The position numbers and the translations under genes were made by a program. From NCBI RefSeq assembly GCF_013314895.1, contig NZ_JABTYE010000002.1, positions 248,001-312,000 on the forward strand: a stretch of DNA of 64,000 nucleotides, written 5' to 3'. The notes under the pieces were generated by a model. It was given only the letters and a program-made list of their open reading frames with translations, did not search any database and was not told the origin of the DNA. How positions within the stretch are numbered: position 1 is the first letter of the stretch; each line of letters begins with the position of its first letter. The DNA comes from Cupriavidus gilardii. Lineage in GTDB: Bacteria > Pseudomonadota > Gammaproteobacteria > Burkholderiales > Burkholderiaceae. This document shows, in pieces, positions 9,384 to 17,550 of the stretch.

Positions 9384-9783
9384 TTTTCTTTTCACGCACC
9401 TTGGATGGTCATACGACCGTCAACGTAACACCGAATTTTCACCGCGACGCCCATGATGCATCGACACATTGCTTAATATTCCGATGCCTCTCGTGAGTTA
9501 CCCAGCGCCCCACCACCATGGCGCGTAGTCCATCCCACAGGATCTGACACAACTTTATCCTTTTCTAGCACGTTGCCCCCTTGCATCGCAATCGGGACAC
9601 ATTACGACACTATTCGATTTACGACAAATAACCATCTCGCGATCGTCGCATGCATGATTCATCCCCTCCGGAAGTGGGGAATGCTGCTGCGACACAACAA
9701 ACGGCCCTCTTCACATAGGCCCGAAACTTCAGCGTCCGTTTTCCTGAGAGTACAATAGCCGCAACCGGATCATGCTGGCGGCA
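9384..9783 (+). promoter_or_regulatory. AT-rich intergenic region with promoter for the DUF5131 operon
   Basis: About 400 bases without a convincing gene, clearly richer in A+T than the surroundings. Near the right end a TACAAT -10 box (9751-9756) is preceded at 17 bp by a weak TTCAGC (9728-9733). This would start transcription about 20 bases before the DUF5131 start. I see no strong operator, terminator or repeat in the rest. Confidence 0.45.
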
Positions 9784-10641
9784 ATGGGAAAAGACTCACG
9801 CATAGAATGGACACACCATACATTCAACCCCTGGTGGGGTTGCGTCAAGGTATCCGCCGCCTGTGACAACTGTTATGCCGAGACCTGGGCAAAGCGCCTC
9901 GGCGAAGACCTCTGGGGTCCCCACAACGCCCGCCGTTTTTTCAGCGACGCACACTGGAAAGAGCCACTGAAGTGGAATAAGGACGCAGCAAAAGACGGGA
10001 CTCGCAGGCGTGTATTCTGCGCGTCCATGGCCGACGTATTCGAGAACCGCTCGGATTTGGCATCCGAAAGACGGCGTCTGCTTGACCTCATTGAGCAGAC
10101 GCCTGACCTAGATTGGCTGCTCCTCACAAAGCGCATCCATCTGGTGCGCAAGCAATTGCCAAAGGGCTATGAGTTTCCCAAAAACGTCTGGCTTGGCACG
10201 ACCGCCGAAGATCAAGCAACGGCGAAGAAACGCATCAAGCACCTGCTGGAATTTTCATCGCCATCGGTCAGATTTCTGTCATGCGAGCCGCTGCTGTCGG
10301 CCATTGATCTTTCTGAATTCCTCATCCCGAACGACAAGGGCAACCGCGTCGATTGGGTGATCGCCGGAGGCGAATCTGGTCCTCGCTCCCGACCGATGAA
10401 TCCGGCCTGGCTCGTCGCATTGCAGCGCCAATGCGCGAGCGCCAGAGTCCCCTTCCATTTCAAGCAATGGGGGCACTGGGCACCGGTCGAACAAGTTGCG
10501 AGCCTGTTGAGAAGAAGTACGCCAATCCAGGTCATCCGCAACGATGGAACAGAGGTATCGGTAGCGGCCATCGGCAAAGGAAAGACAGGCCGGATATTGG
10601 CCGGCAAGCACTGGGATCAATTCCCACGCACCGCGGTGTAG
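9784..10641 (+). CDS. DUF5131 / phage Gp37-Gp68 family three-Cys-motif protein
   Basis: About 285 residues. The opening SRIEWTHHTFNPWWGCVKVSAACDNCYAETWAKRLG is the signature of the Gp37/Gp68 family, including the three cysteines C-x6-C-x2-C that give the family its three-Cys name. Later signatures are ADVFENR, DLDWLLLTKR, NVWLGTTAEDQ, RFLSCEPLL, DWVIAGGESGPRSRPMNP and PFHFKQWG. The fold is predicted by family knowledge to be a TIM-barrel-like domain, and the cysteines may bind metal or an iron-sulfur cluster (inference). Start: ATG 9784, before GKDSRIEW, rather than ATG 9772. The partner gene tcmP begins 28 bp downstream. Confidence 0.9.
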   Translation: MGKDSRIEWTHHTFNPWWGCVKVSAACDNCYAETWAKRLGEDLWGPHNARRFFSDAHWKEPLKWNKDAAKDGTRRRVFCASMADVFENRSDLASERRRLLDLIEQTPDLDWLLLTKRIHLVRKQLPKGYEFPKNVWLGTTAEDQATAKKRIKHLLEFSSPSVRFLSCEPLLSAIDLSEFLIPNDKGNRVDWVIAGGESGPRSRPMNPAWLVALQRQCASARVPFHFKQWGHWAPVEQVASLLRRSTPIQVIRNDGTEVSVAAIGKGKTGRILAGKHWDQFPRTAV

Positions 10642-10669
10642 ATTGGGAATCCGCGCTCGAGGTCCTGAC

Positions 10670-11941
10670 TTGGCAAAACGTCACTACGATTGGAGCGATG
10701 GCCCGGCCGAGATTGCGCCGCACAGCCTTACTAAGCACCAAGTATTGGTCGACTACCTGATTCGCTATTTTCAGCAGCGACTGCTCAACGCCCGCGGCCG
10801 TGACCGGATCCGCATTACTTTGGTGGATGGCTTCTGCGGTGGTGGGCTGTACCGCCTCGAAGGGACCGGCGAGTTGATCGACGGCTCCCCCATCCGGATT
10901 ATTCGGGCCGTTGAAGCAGCCTCGATGATAGTCAATCGCGACCGCCCAAAGCACGTGCTGCTTGATGTGCAATACGTCTTTATCGATCGGGACAAGAGGG
11001 CGCTCGACCATTTGCGCGACACGCTAAAGACAGGTGGTTACTCGGCAGCAATTGGCACCGCGATCCACATCCTTCATGCGGAGTTCGGCGCGGCCGTGGA
11101 CAACGTGCTGGAACGCATCGCACAGCACACGCCTCGGTCGGGTACCGCACTCTTTTTTCTTGACCAGTACGGTTACACAGAGGTTCCGGTTTCCGTTATC
11201 CAGCGTATTTTTACGCGTGCTCGCGATGCGGAAATCGTTCTAACGTTCCATGTTTCGTCCTTCGCAACCTACACCAACGACGAACTCGCGAGGAAAATCT
11301 CGTCAACTCTGCGTGTGGACATACTGAAACACTTGGGCGGCCGATCCATTGAAGAGATAAAACGCAACGACGCAGACTGGCGACGATTTATTCAGGCGGC
11401 GCTGTACGAGGCCTTGGTAGTTGGATGCGGCGCTGCATTCTTTACCCCATTCTTCATTCGCGGAACGGGTGCGGGCCACGGCGAGTATTGGCTGGTCCAT
11501 CTTTCGCAGCACCATCGGGCCCAAGATGTTATGAAACAGGTCCACTGGATGCATAGCAATCACTTCATGCACTACGGCGGAGCCGGGTTGAACATGCTCG
11601 CGCCGCAAACTATGGGATTTCTTCAAGAGTTTGACGGTGGGTTCAAGTTTGACGATGTTGCGCGCGCCAAGTCGGATAAGGAGTTGGTCATCCAACTCGC
11701 CCGACATATCCATGACCACCCGGGCCCAAGACCCTTCTCTCGCCTGTTTGCCGAAACGTGCAATGGCACGCCTGCCACAGCATCCATGTACAAAGACGCA
11801 TTAACTACACTTGTGGCCGAAGGCGATATTGTCGTGCGATCGCTCGACGGCAAGGCGCGGCACCGATCGCGATACATACGTGATACCGATTTGGTGGACA
11901 CACCGAAGCAACTTCGTCTACTGCTTCCTATGGGCCCCTAA
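10670..11941 (+). CDS. tcmP: Three-Cys-motif partner protein TcmP
   Basis: About 423 residues. The N-terminal part (HYDWSDGPAEIAPHSLTKHQVLVDYLIRYF, then ITLVDGFCGGGLY) is the TcmP signature; the D-x-F-x-G-x-G strand-loop resembles the SAM-binding loop of Rossmann methyltransferases, and LFFLDQYGYTEVP later resembles a methyltransferase motif IV loop. The C-terminal third looks like a winged-helix region. TcmP is known only as the recurrent genomic partner of three-Cys-motif proteins. The start is a TTG at 10670 with GAGG seven bases upstream; an in-frame TTG at 10643 lacks a site. A SIR2 gene follows 77 bp later. Confidence 0.88.
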   Translation: MAKRHYDWSDGPAEIAPHSLTKHQVLVDYLIRYFQQRLLNARGRDRIRITLVDGFCGGGLYRLEGTGELIDGSPIRIIRAVEAASMIVNRDRPKHVLLDVQYVFIDRDKRALDHLRDTLKTGGYSAAIGTAIHILHAEFGAAVDNVLERIAQHTPRSGTALFFLDQYGYTEVPVSVIQRIFTRARDAEIVLTFHVSSFATYTNDELARKISSTLRVDILKHLGGRSIEEIKRNDADWRRFIQAALYEALVVGCGAAFFTPFFIRGTGAGHGEYWLVHLSQHHRAQDVMKQVHWMHSNHFMHYGGAGLNMLAPQTMGFLQEFDGGFKFDDVARAKSDKELVIQLARHIHDHPGPRPFSRLFAETCNGTPATASMYKDALTTLVAEGDIVVRSLDGKARHRSRYIRDTDLVDTPKQLRLLLPMGP

Positions 11942-12018
11942 CGGGCGGTGCACACAACCCTACGGGTTCAACCCGACTAACCGAGTAGTCGCTCAAGTCT
12001 CAAGACCTACAAGCTATT

Positions 12019-13578
12019 ATGACGATCGCAGAATCCCTTTCGCAACTACTCAGATCACACAGTTCAGGACCTTTCCTCTTTGCCGGCTCCGGCCTATCGC
12101 GCCGCTATCTTGGGTTGGAAGACTGGAATGGACTTCTGCGCAGGTTTTGTCAACATATTAAGCCCTACGAGTATTACCTCTCATCCGCCAACGGCAATCT
12201 CGCGAAGGTGGCCGGCTTGATGGCCGATGACTTCCATGAGGTGTGGTGGAGCCATCCGAACTATCAAGAGAGCCGGGAAAAGCACCAAACGAAAATCGCT
12301 GATCGTACTGGGCCGCTACGCGTAGAAATCTGCGACTATCTCAAGAGCGTCAAGCTTGCTGATCACGCCAAAGGTCAGTATGGAGATGAAGTGGCAGCGC
12401 TCAGTCGCCTGAACGTCGATGGCATCATCACCACGAATTGGGATACGTTTCTGCAGTCCCTCTTTCCGGACTATCGGGTGTATGTCGGCCAGGACGAACT
12501 ACTCTTTTCCAACCCGCAGTCGATCGGGGAGATTTACAAGATCCATGGCTGCGTGAATACGCCACGAAGTCTGGTGCTCACGCAGCATGACTATCATGAT
12601 TTCAACGAGAGAAACGCGTATCTTGCGGCGAAACTGATTACCATTTTTGTTGAACATCCCGTGATCTTCATGGGTTACTCTCTGAACGACGACAACATCA
12701 TCGCCTTGCTCCGCGCGATCTGCTCTTGCATCGGCCAAGACAAGCTCCAGCAACTTAACAACAACCTAATCTTCGTACAGCGCTCCAAGGATGACAGGGA
12801 CACGATTTCCCAAACGATGATCGCTCTAGACAAGGTACAGATTCCCATCACGCTGATACAGGCCACCTCGTTCGTGGGAGTGTATGAAGCAATCGAGTCA
12901 ACCAAACGCAAGATTCCTGCTCGTGTGCTGAGATATTGCAAGGAGCAACTGTACGAACTGGTCAAGACGAGCGACCCTCATGGGAAACTCGTCGTAGTGG
13001 ACGTCGATAGCGTCGAAGGCAAGGAAGACATCGAATTCGTGGTCGGCGTCGGAGTGGCCGCCGAAAGACAGGAACAAGAACGTGTTCAAGTTGGCGATGT
13101 CGGTTATACGGCAATCACTACCGTCGACATCTACAGTGACTTGATTCACCGGGACAAAGGATACGAAGCAGATCGCGTACTACGCGAAACTCTACCTCGA
13201 CTTTCCAGAAGCCTGAAATTCCTGCCGGTATTCTTCTTGCTACGAGGAGCCGGCGTCAATAGCCTCGAAGAGTATCGGGCATCGGGCTTCGATGCCGACA
13301 AGTATGTCAATCTGACGCCGATCGACTTTCAAACCAAAGCACTGATCAAGGGGTTTCGCCGGAACTATCGAGATCTGTCTGTTCCGGAGATGATCGGACG
13401 ACTCACACCGGAAATCGTCGCGCAGTACCTCCCTTTCGTACAATGGACGCGCGAAGACTATCCAACAATTCAGAAATTCCTGGCGGAGCATTCCGACCGA
13501 TTCGCCACGGGCGCCTACTCTACGGCGTTTCGCAAGCTGGCGTGTCTCTACGATCGTGCGATGTACGGTTGGGAATAA
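12019..13578 (+). CDS. SIR2-domain protein, probable NAD-consuming defence effector
   Basis: 519 residues. The first ~270 form a SIR2-like (SIR2_2) domain: FLFAGSGLSRRYLGLEDW is the nucleotide-binding loop, DGIITTNWDTFL holds the conserved Asn-x-Asp, EIYKIHGCVNTPRSLVLTQHDY holds the catalytic-type His, and HPVIFMGYSLNDDNIIALL is the last Rossmann motif. Stand-alone SIR2 domains fused to unknown C-terminal regions are common NADase effectors in anti-phage systems (Thoeris ThsA, DSR1/2, AVAST). The C-terminal ~240 residues are not recognised and may sense infection. It is in line with DUF5131 and tcmP, so the three probably form one operon. The defence role is inference. Confidence 0.88.
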   Translation: MTIAESLSQLLRSHSSGPFLFAGSGLSRRYLGLEDWNGLLRRFCQHIKPYEYYLSSANGNLAKVAGLMADDFHEVWWSHPNYQESREKHQTKIADRTGPLRVEICDYLKSVKLADHAKGQYGDEVAALSRLNVDGIITTNWDTFLQSLFPDYRVYVGQDELLFSNPQSIGEIYKIHGCVNTPRSLVLTQHDYHDFNERNAYLAAKLITIFVEHPVIFMGYSLNDDNIIALLRAICSCIGQDKLQQLNNNLIFVQRSKDDRDTISQTMIALDKVQIPITLIQATSFVGVYEAIESTKRKIPARVLRYCKEQLYELVKTSDPHGKLVVVDVDSVEGKEDIEFVVGVGVAAERQEQERVQVGDVGYTAITTVDIYSDLIHRDKGYEADRVLRETLPRLSRSLKFLPVFFLLRGAGVNSLEEYRASGFDADKYVNLTPIDFQTKALIKGFRRNYRDLSVPEMIGRLTPEIVAQYLPFVQWTREDYPTIQKFLAEHSDRFATGAYSTAFRKLACLYDRAMYGWE

Positions 13579-13584
13579 AGCTTT

Positions 13585-13608
13585 GCGGGAGGCCCCCCGG
13601 GCTCCCGC
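13585..13608. terminator. GC-rich hairpin at the right edge of the SIR2 island
   Basis: GCGGGAG-GCCC / GGGC-TCCCGC forms a strong stem seven bases after the SIR2 stop codon, without a clear T-run. It lies between the convergent SIR2 and yggL genes and could act as a terminator for either. Confidence 0.45.
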
Positions 13609-13656
13609 GACGCCAATACCGGTAGCGGCGGGAACGCGTCCGCGCCGAACGCCCAC

Positions 13657-14025
13657 TCAGCCTGCCCCAATTACTCCTGGACCAGCCCCATACCACGCGT
13701 CGCGCAGCGGCCCGACGCGGACGTTCTCGAAGTCGCCAGACGCCTGCAACCACTTCTCGACCGCCTCGCGCTGCTCCGCGCTGACCGAACCACGCGCGGC
13801 GTTCAGCAGTATATAGGCGGACAGCTGGCCTTCGTCGATGGCGCCGGCCATCAGCAACCCGTTGGCCTCGATTGCCTCTTGCAGGAACCGGTCAAGCAGC
13901 GCCTCGGTGTCGCCCTGGCGAGCCGGCTCGGTCAGATCGGCCATCACTTCGAACGCCAGTTCCTGGTACTCACCGATATGGAGCTTCTTGCGTTGGCGGT
14001 GGTTGTAGCGGCGGGAAGACTTCAT
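13657..14025 (-). CDS. yggL: YggL family 50S ribosome-associated protein
   Basis: 122 residues. The N-terminus SSRRYNHRQRKKLHIGEYQELAFEV is the hallmark of the YggL (DUF469) family, followed by a compact alpha/beta domain. In E. coli the homologue associates with the 50S ribosomal subunit. It is convergent with the SIR2 gene and marks return to core genome with high GC. Confidence 0.9.
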   Translation of the reverse strand: MKSSRRYNHRQRKKLHIGEYQELAFEVMADLTEPARQGDTEALLDRFLQEAIEANGLLMAGAIDEGQLSAYILLNAARGSVSAEQREAVEKWLQASGDFENVRVGPLRDAWYGAGPGVIGAG

Positions 14026-14134
14026 GGGAATCCTTTTGATGCTTCATGGGAAAGGCGCAATTGTGCCAGCTCTTGGGGGGTGCCCGTCCAGGCAGGCGGT
14101 ATCATGACCGTCCCCCCTCAATCGGATTACCGCG

Positions 14135-14599
14135 ATGCAAGTCCTGGTTGACGCAGACGCCTGCCCTGTCGTCGTCAAAGAAATGCTGTACCGAGCGGCG
14201 CAACGCGTCGAAGTTTGCGTCACGTTGGTGGCCAACCAGTACATGCGCACGCCACCTTCCCGCTTCATCAAGTCAGTCCAGGTGCCTGCGGGCTTTGATG
14301 CTGCCGACGACCGTATCGTCGAGCTGGTGAACACCGGTGACCTCGTCATTACGGCGGACATACCCCTTGCCTCCGCCGCCCTGAACAAGGGCGCTCATGT
14401 CCTCGACCCGAGGGGAAGCTGGTTCACCCGCGAGAATATCCAGGAGCGTTTGACGATGCGTGAGGTGATGGACCAGCTTCGCGCCTCGGGCATCGAAACC
14501 GGCGGGCCTGCGCCATATTCTTCACAGGACAGCAAGGCGTTCGCTGGCCAATTGGATCGGTTCCTCGCACGCCACGTCCCGCCGAAGGCAGCATCCTGA
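14135..14599 (+). CDS. YaiI/YqxD family protein (UPF0178)
   Basis: 154 residues, normal family length. The start VLVDADACPVVVKEMLYRAA and the later TADIPLASAALNKGAHVLDPRG with FTRENIQERLTMREVM are the conserved blocks of UPF0178, a NYN/PIN-like nuclease fold; the Asp residues in DADACP and TADIPLA sit where metal ligands lie in PIN domains. The biochemical role is not established. Divergent from yggL. Confidence 0.9.
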   Translation: MQVLVDADACPVVVKEMLYRAAQRVEVCVTLVANQYMRTPPSRFIKSVQVPAGFDAADDRIVELVNTGDLVITADIPLASAALNKGAHVLDPRGSWFTRENIQERLTMREVMDQLRASGIETGGPAPYSSQDSKAFAGQLDRFLARHVPPKAAS

Positions 14600-14781
14600 C
14601 CTGACGTATCTGGCCATAGAAAAGCATATGCCGATAAGCGGTGCACCAACCGGACGTGCCCTACTGCGCCTCGACTAGCGGCAAGAAAGCAGACGGTTAC
14701 CATGCCTCGTCTATATCAATGGCCCGCATTCGCCGAGATGCGAGGCCACTAAAGTTTGAGTGCAACACCTGGAGCAAAGCA

Positions 14782-15111
14782 ATGCAGATGAGCGACATAC
14801 CTTTCGGCACGACGGATTGGTCCACTGTTGAACGTACCGAGCATCATGGCGAAACCGGGACGGCTTACTGGCATACACGTACCTTCGGCCAAATTCGGGT
14901 TCGTCTGGTCGAGTACACTCCCGGCTACCTCGCTGATCACTGGTGCTCCAAGGGACATATCCTGTTCTGCCTGGAAGGCGAGCTACATACCGAGCTCGAG
15001 GATGGCAGGAAATATGTTCTCAAGCCAGGCATGAGCTATCAGGTTGCGGACAACGCAGAAGCGCATCGTTCGTATACGGAGACTGGGGCGAAGCTGTTTG
15101 TGGTCGACTGA
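14782..15111 (+). CDS. DHCW-motif cupin-fold protein
   Basis: 109 residues. Small single-domain cupin with the segment YLADHWCSKGHILFCLEGEL that gives the family its DHCW-motif name, followed by DGRKYVLKPGMSYQVADNAEAHRS. The start is the ATG at 14782, seven bases after GGAG; the frame is open further upstream but without cupin sequence. Ligand unknown. No operon partner. Confidence 0.88.
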   Translation: MQMSDIPFGTTDWSTVERTEHHGETGTAYWHTRTFGQIRVRLVEYTPGYLADHWCSKGHILFCLEGELHTELEDGRKYVLKPGMSYQVADNAEAHRSYTETGAKLFVVD

Positions 15112-15285
15112 GCGATATCGGGCATCTTCGTTGCTGGGAATTGCATCGGCGGAATGACTTTATGGCGCCCTTCTTATGCTCCACGGGAAGGGGAAATCGT
15201 GCCACCGTATGCTTCGCCGCTTCCGCTCCGTGCTCCCACATTTCTATCTTTGGCTAACGGTCCCTCCGGCCAAGCTGCGGCAGTG

Positions 15286-15861
15286 TCAGCCAAGCAATGC
15301 CAACGCATCGGCCAACGAAAGCACCGTCGTACGCGACTCGAATGCAGTTGCAAAGAGATGATCGTGCACGACCTGATCCGGGTCGTAGCAACAATCCTTG
15401 ACGGTGAACAAACGGAAATCCGCATCGCTGGCGTATGCGACCGAAGACAGCATCACGCCGGTCGACGCAATGCCGACGATGATCAGCGTATCGATGCCTT
15501 GGGCAGATAGCCTTACCTGCAGGTCGGTACCGAAGAACACGCTGGCACGGTGCGCGATGATGATCGGTTCATTGGCTTGCCGGCCGAGCTCCGCCGAGAT
15601 CTGATCTTCGACGAAAAGGCCAAGTTGCTTGACGCCCTGCCCGTTCTTGTTCAGAGCGCTGACTTCCGGATAGCCCGGGCTGAAATGGAATTTCGCGAAA
15701 TAGACGCTGATGCCTTTGGCCCTCGCAGCGTCGCATAGCGCGCGCGTATTGGCGAGCAATGTGGGCGCGACCGAAGGAAACAACTCAAGGATGTCGGTCT
15801 GATAGTGCATGACCAACAGCGCGGTTTTTTCGGGAACGATTGCCGGAATTTGCGTGGGCAT
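15286..15861 (-). CDS. Isochorismatase-family cysteine-hydrolase relative lacking the usual Cys
   Basis: 191 residues. Alpha/beta hydrolase of the isochorismatase/nicotinamidase family: EKTALLVMHYQTDIL provides the first catalytic Asp region, FAKFHFS the second block, and IDTLIIVGIASTGVMLSS the nucleophile elbow. In typical members a Cys sits in this elbow (ATxxCV); here the position reads STGV, so the nucleophile is absent, as in a known sub-branch of non-catalytic or altered members. The start at ATG 15861 has AAGGAC four bases upstream and gives the usual family length. Function unknown. Confidence 0.82.
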   Translation of the reverse strand: MPTQIPAIVPEKTALLVMHYQTDILELFPSVAPTLLANTRALCDAARAKGISVYFAKFHFSPGYPEVSALNKNGQGVKQLGLFVEDQISAELGRQANEPIIIAHRASVFFGTDLQVRLSAQGIDTLIIVGIASTGVMLSSVAYASDADFRLFTVKDCCYDPDQVVHDHLFATAFESRTTVLSLADALALLG

Positions 15862-15945
15862 ATTGTCCTTATCGGCGGCGCTTTCCATATCGTTGTGTTG
15901 AGCGGTGGAGTCGATCAAGAACCACGAACGACTCTACCACGGACC

Positions 15946-16722
15946 TCATGACCCGAAATTCGGCGCCTTCTCATCAGGGCGCAACGTCAAGACTCTCACG
16001 CCGTTTCGCGTCGCCGCCACGGTGTGCTCGAATTGCGCGGACAGTTGTCCATCGCGCGTCACCACCGTCCAGCCATCGTCTTCCGTCAGAACGGCGTGGC
16101 CTCCCTGGTTGATCATCGGCTCGATGGTGAACACCATACCTTCGCGCAGCACCGACCCCGTTCGTGGCCGTCCCCAGTGAAGGACTTCGGGAGGTTCGTG
16201 CATTTCCCGGCCGATGCCATGGCCGCAATACTCCCTTACGACCGAATAGCCATGCCTGCGGGCGTGCCGCTCGATCGCGTGCCCGACATCGCCGAGCCTC
16301 GCGCCGGGACGAACCGTCTGGATTCCCTTCCACATGGCCTCGTAGGTGATCTGCACGAGGCGCTTGGCTAGCGGTGACACGTCGCCAACGAGGTACGTCT
16401 TGCTGGAATCGGCGATATAGCCGTTCTTCTCCAACGTGATATCGAAGTTGACAATATCGCCGTTCTGCAAGATGTCCGACGTCGCGGGAACGCCGTGGCA
16501 GACCACGCTGTTGCGGGACGAGTTCAGCGCGTAGGCATAGCCGTACTGCCCTTTGCTTGCCGGGCGCGCTTGCAGCTCGTTGACGATGAAGCTGTCGACC
16601 AGGTCGTTGACTTGCATGGTCGACATGCCGATCAGATTCAGCCGATCCAGATAGCCAAACACCTGCGCCAGCAATCTGCCCGACTCCACCATGATGGCGA
16701 TTTCTTCCGGCCGCTTCGTCAT
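15946..16722 (-). CDS. map: Type I methionine aminopeptidase
   Basis: 258 residues, typical length. Removes N-terminal Met from nascent proteins in the cytoplasm. All metal-binding blocks are present: VCHGVPATSDILQNGDIVNFDITLEKNGY (first Asp), IADSSKTYLVGD (second Asp), CGHGIGREMHEPPEVLHW (His), FTIEPMIN (Glu) and QFEHTV (Glu). Its start codon overlaps the stop of a small ParD-like gene by four bases (ATGA). Because genomes of this type usually carry another map near rpsB, this is likely a second copy; that cannot be checked here. Confidence 0.93.
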   Translation of the reverse strand: MTKRPEEIAIMVESGRLLAQVFGYLDRLNLIGMSTMQVNDLVDSFIVNELQARPASKGQYGYAYALNSSRNSVVCHGVPATSDILQNGDIVNFDITLEKNGYIADSSKTYLVGDVSPLAKRLVQITYEAMWKGIQTVRPGARLGDVGHAIERHARRHGYSVVREYCGHGIGREMHEPPEVLHWGRPRTGSVLREGMVFTIEPMINQGGHAVLTEDDGWTVVTRDGQLSAQFEHTVAATRNGVRVLTLRPDEKAPNFGS

Positions 16723-16931
16723 GTCGACGCGACTTTGATGCCTTGCGGCGCCACACCAGCCGCCCGCAATTCCCCCGCCACAATTTCATTGAAGTTCTGC
16801 GTCGGATTCATTTCGCACAGCATGCCGATCTTGATCCAGAACGCCGCTTGCGCATTGATCGACCGGCACGATACGGCGCTCGCCTTGCGAATTTGATCGT
16901 GCAGATCGTCGTCGATATTCACTATGCCCAT
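16719..16931 (-). CDS. ParD-like ribbon-helix-helix protein coupled to map
   Basis: 70 residues. MGIVNIDDDLHDQIRKASAVSCRSINAQAAFWIKIG is a short strand followed by two helices in the style of ParD/ribbon-helix-helix antitoxins, with a C-terminal tail FNEIVAGELRAAGV. It overlaps the methionine aminopeptidase start by four bases. No ParE-type toxin is present; the downstream partner is map itself. The start is placed at the ATG immediately before the strand. Confidence 0.75.
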   Translation of the reverse strand: MGIVNIDDDLHDQIRKASAVSCRSINAQAAFWIKIGMLCEMNPTQNFNEIVAGELRAAGVAPQGIKVAST

Positions 16932-17065
16932 TTCGATACCATATATGAAACGTATGTGGATCATATGCGCGATGCCGTTGACAACGCAAGTGGTTTTGCC
17001 TATTCGAGGCCATTCGGCCATGCCACAATCTCGGCCAGCCAACATAAAGAATGGAGGTAGACGCA

Positions 17066-17452
17066 ATGACTGCCGCGACTTTAGGCATCGACCACATCGG
17101 CCTTACCGTTGCAAATCTCGAAGCCTCGACGCGCTTCTTTACGGAATGCCTGGGGTGGCGCGTATTCGGCAGCAACCCGGCTTATCCTGCGGCGTACGTA
17201 ACAGATGGGACGTCGAAGATCACCCTGTGGCAAGTCGCGGATACAACGGCGTACGCCCCCTTCGATCGCAAGAACACCGTTGGCCTTCACCACCTTGCAT
17301 TGAAGGTGCCGGATCGGTCTTCACTCGACCGCCTTTACGAACGGGTCCGCGCTTATCCCGGTGTTCAAGTCGAGTTCGCGCCGGAGCTGTCCGGCAACGG
17401 TCCCAAGTGGCACGCGATGGTGATGGAGCGGGTGGCACGCGACTTGAACTGA
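17066..17452 (+). CDS. VOC-family (glyoxalase-fold) protein
   Basis: 128 residues, one vicinal-oxygen-chelate module pair: LGIDHIGLTVANLEASTRFFTECLGWRVFG at the N-terminus (first His ligand), NTVGLHHLALKVPDRSSLD in the middle (second His), and PKWHAMVMERVA at the end. Members bind divalent metal and include glyoxalase I and antibiotic-binding proteins. The start ATG has GGAGG ten bases upstream. Divergent from the parD-like/map pair. Substrate unknown. Confidence 0.85.
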   Translation: MTAATLGIDHIGLTVANLEASTRFFTECLGWRVFGSNPAYPAAYVTDGTSKITLWQVADTTAYAPFDRKNTVGLHHLALKVPDRSSLDRLYERVRAYPGVQVEFAPELSGNGPKWHAMVMERVARDLN

Positions 17453-17550
17453 GTTTCGACCCGCGATAGCAGACTATTCCGGCATTACGGTCGCGCTCCA
17501 TATGCGGTCAGGACAGGGCATTGGCGTCGGCGATACGCCAAGTTCGGGAG

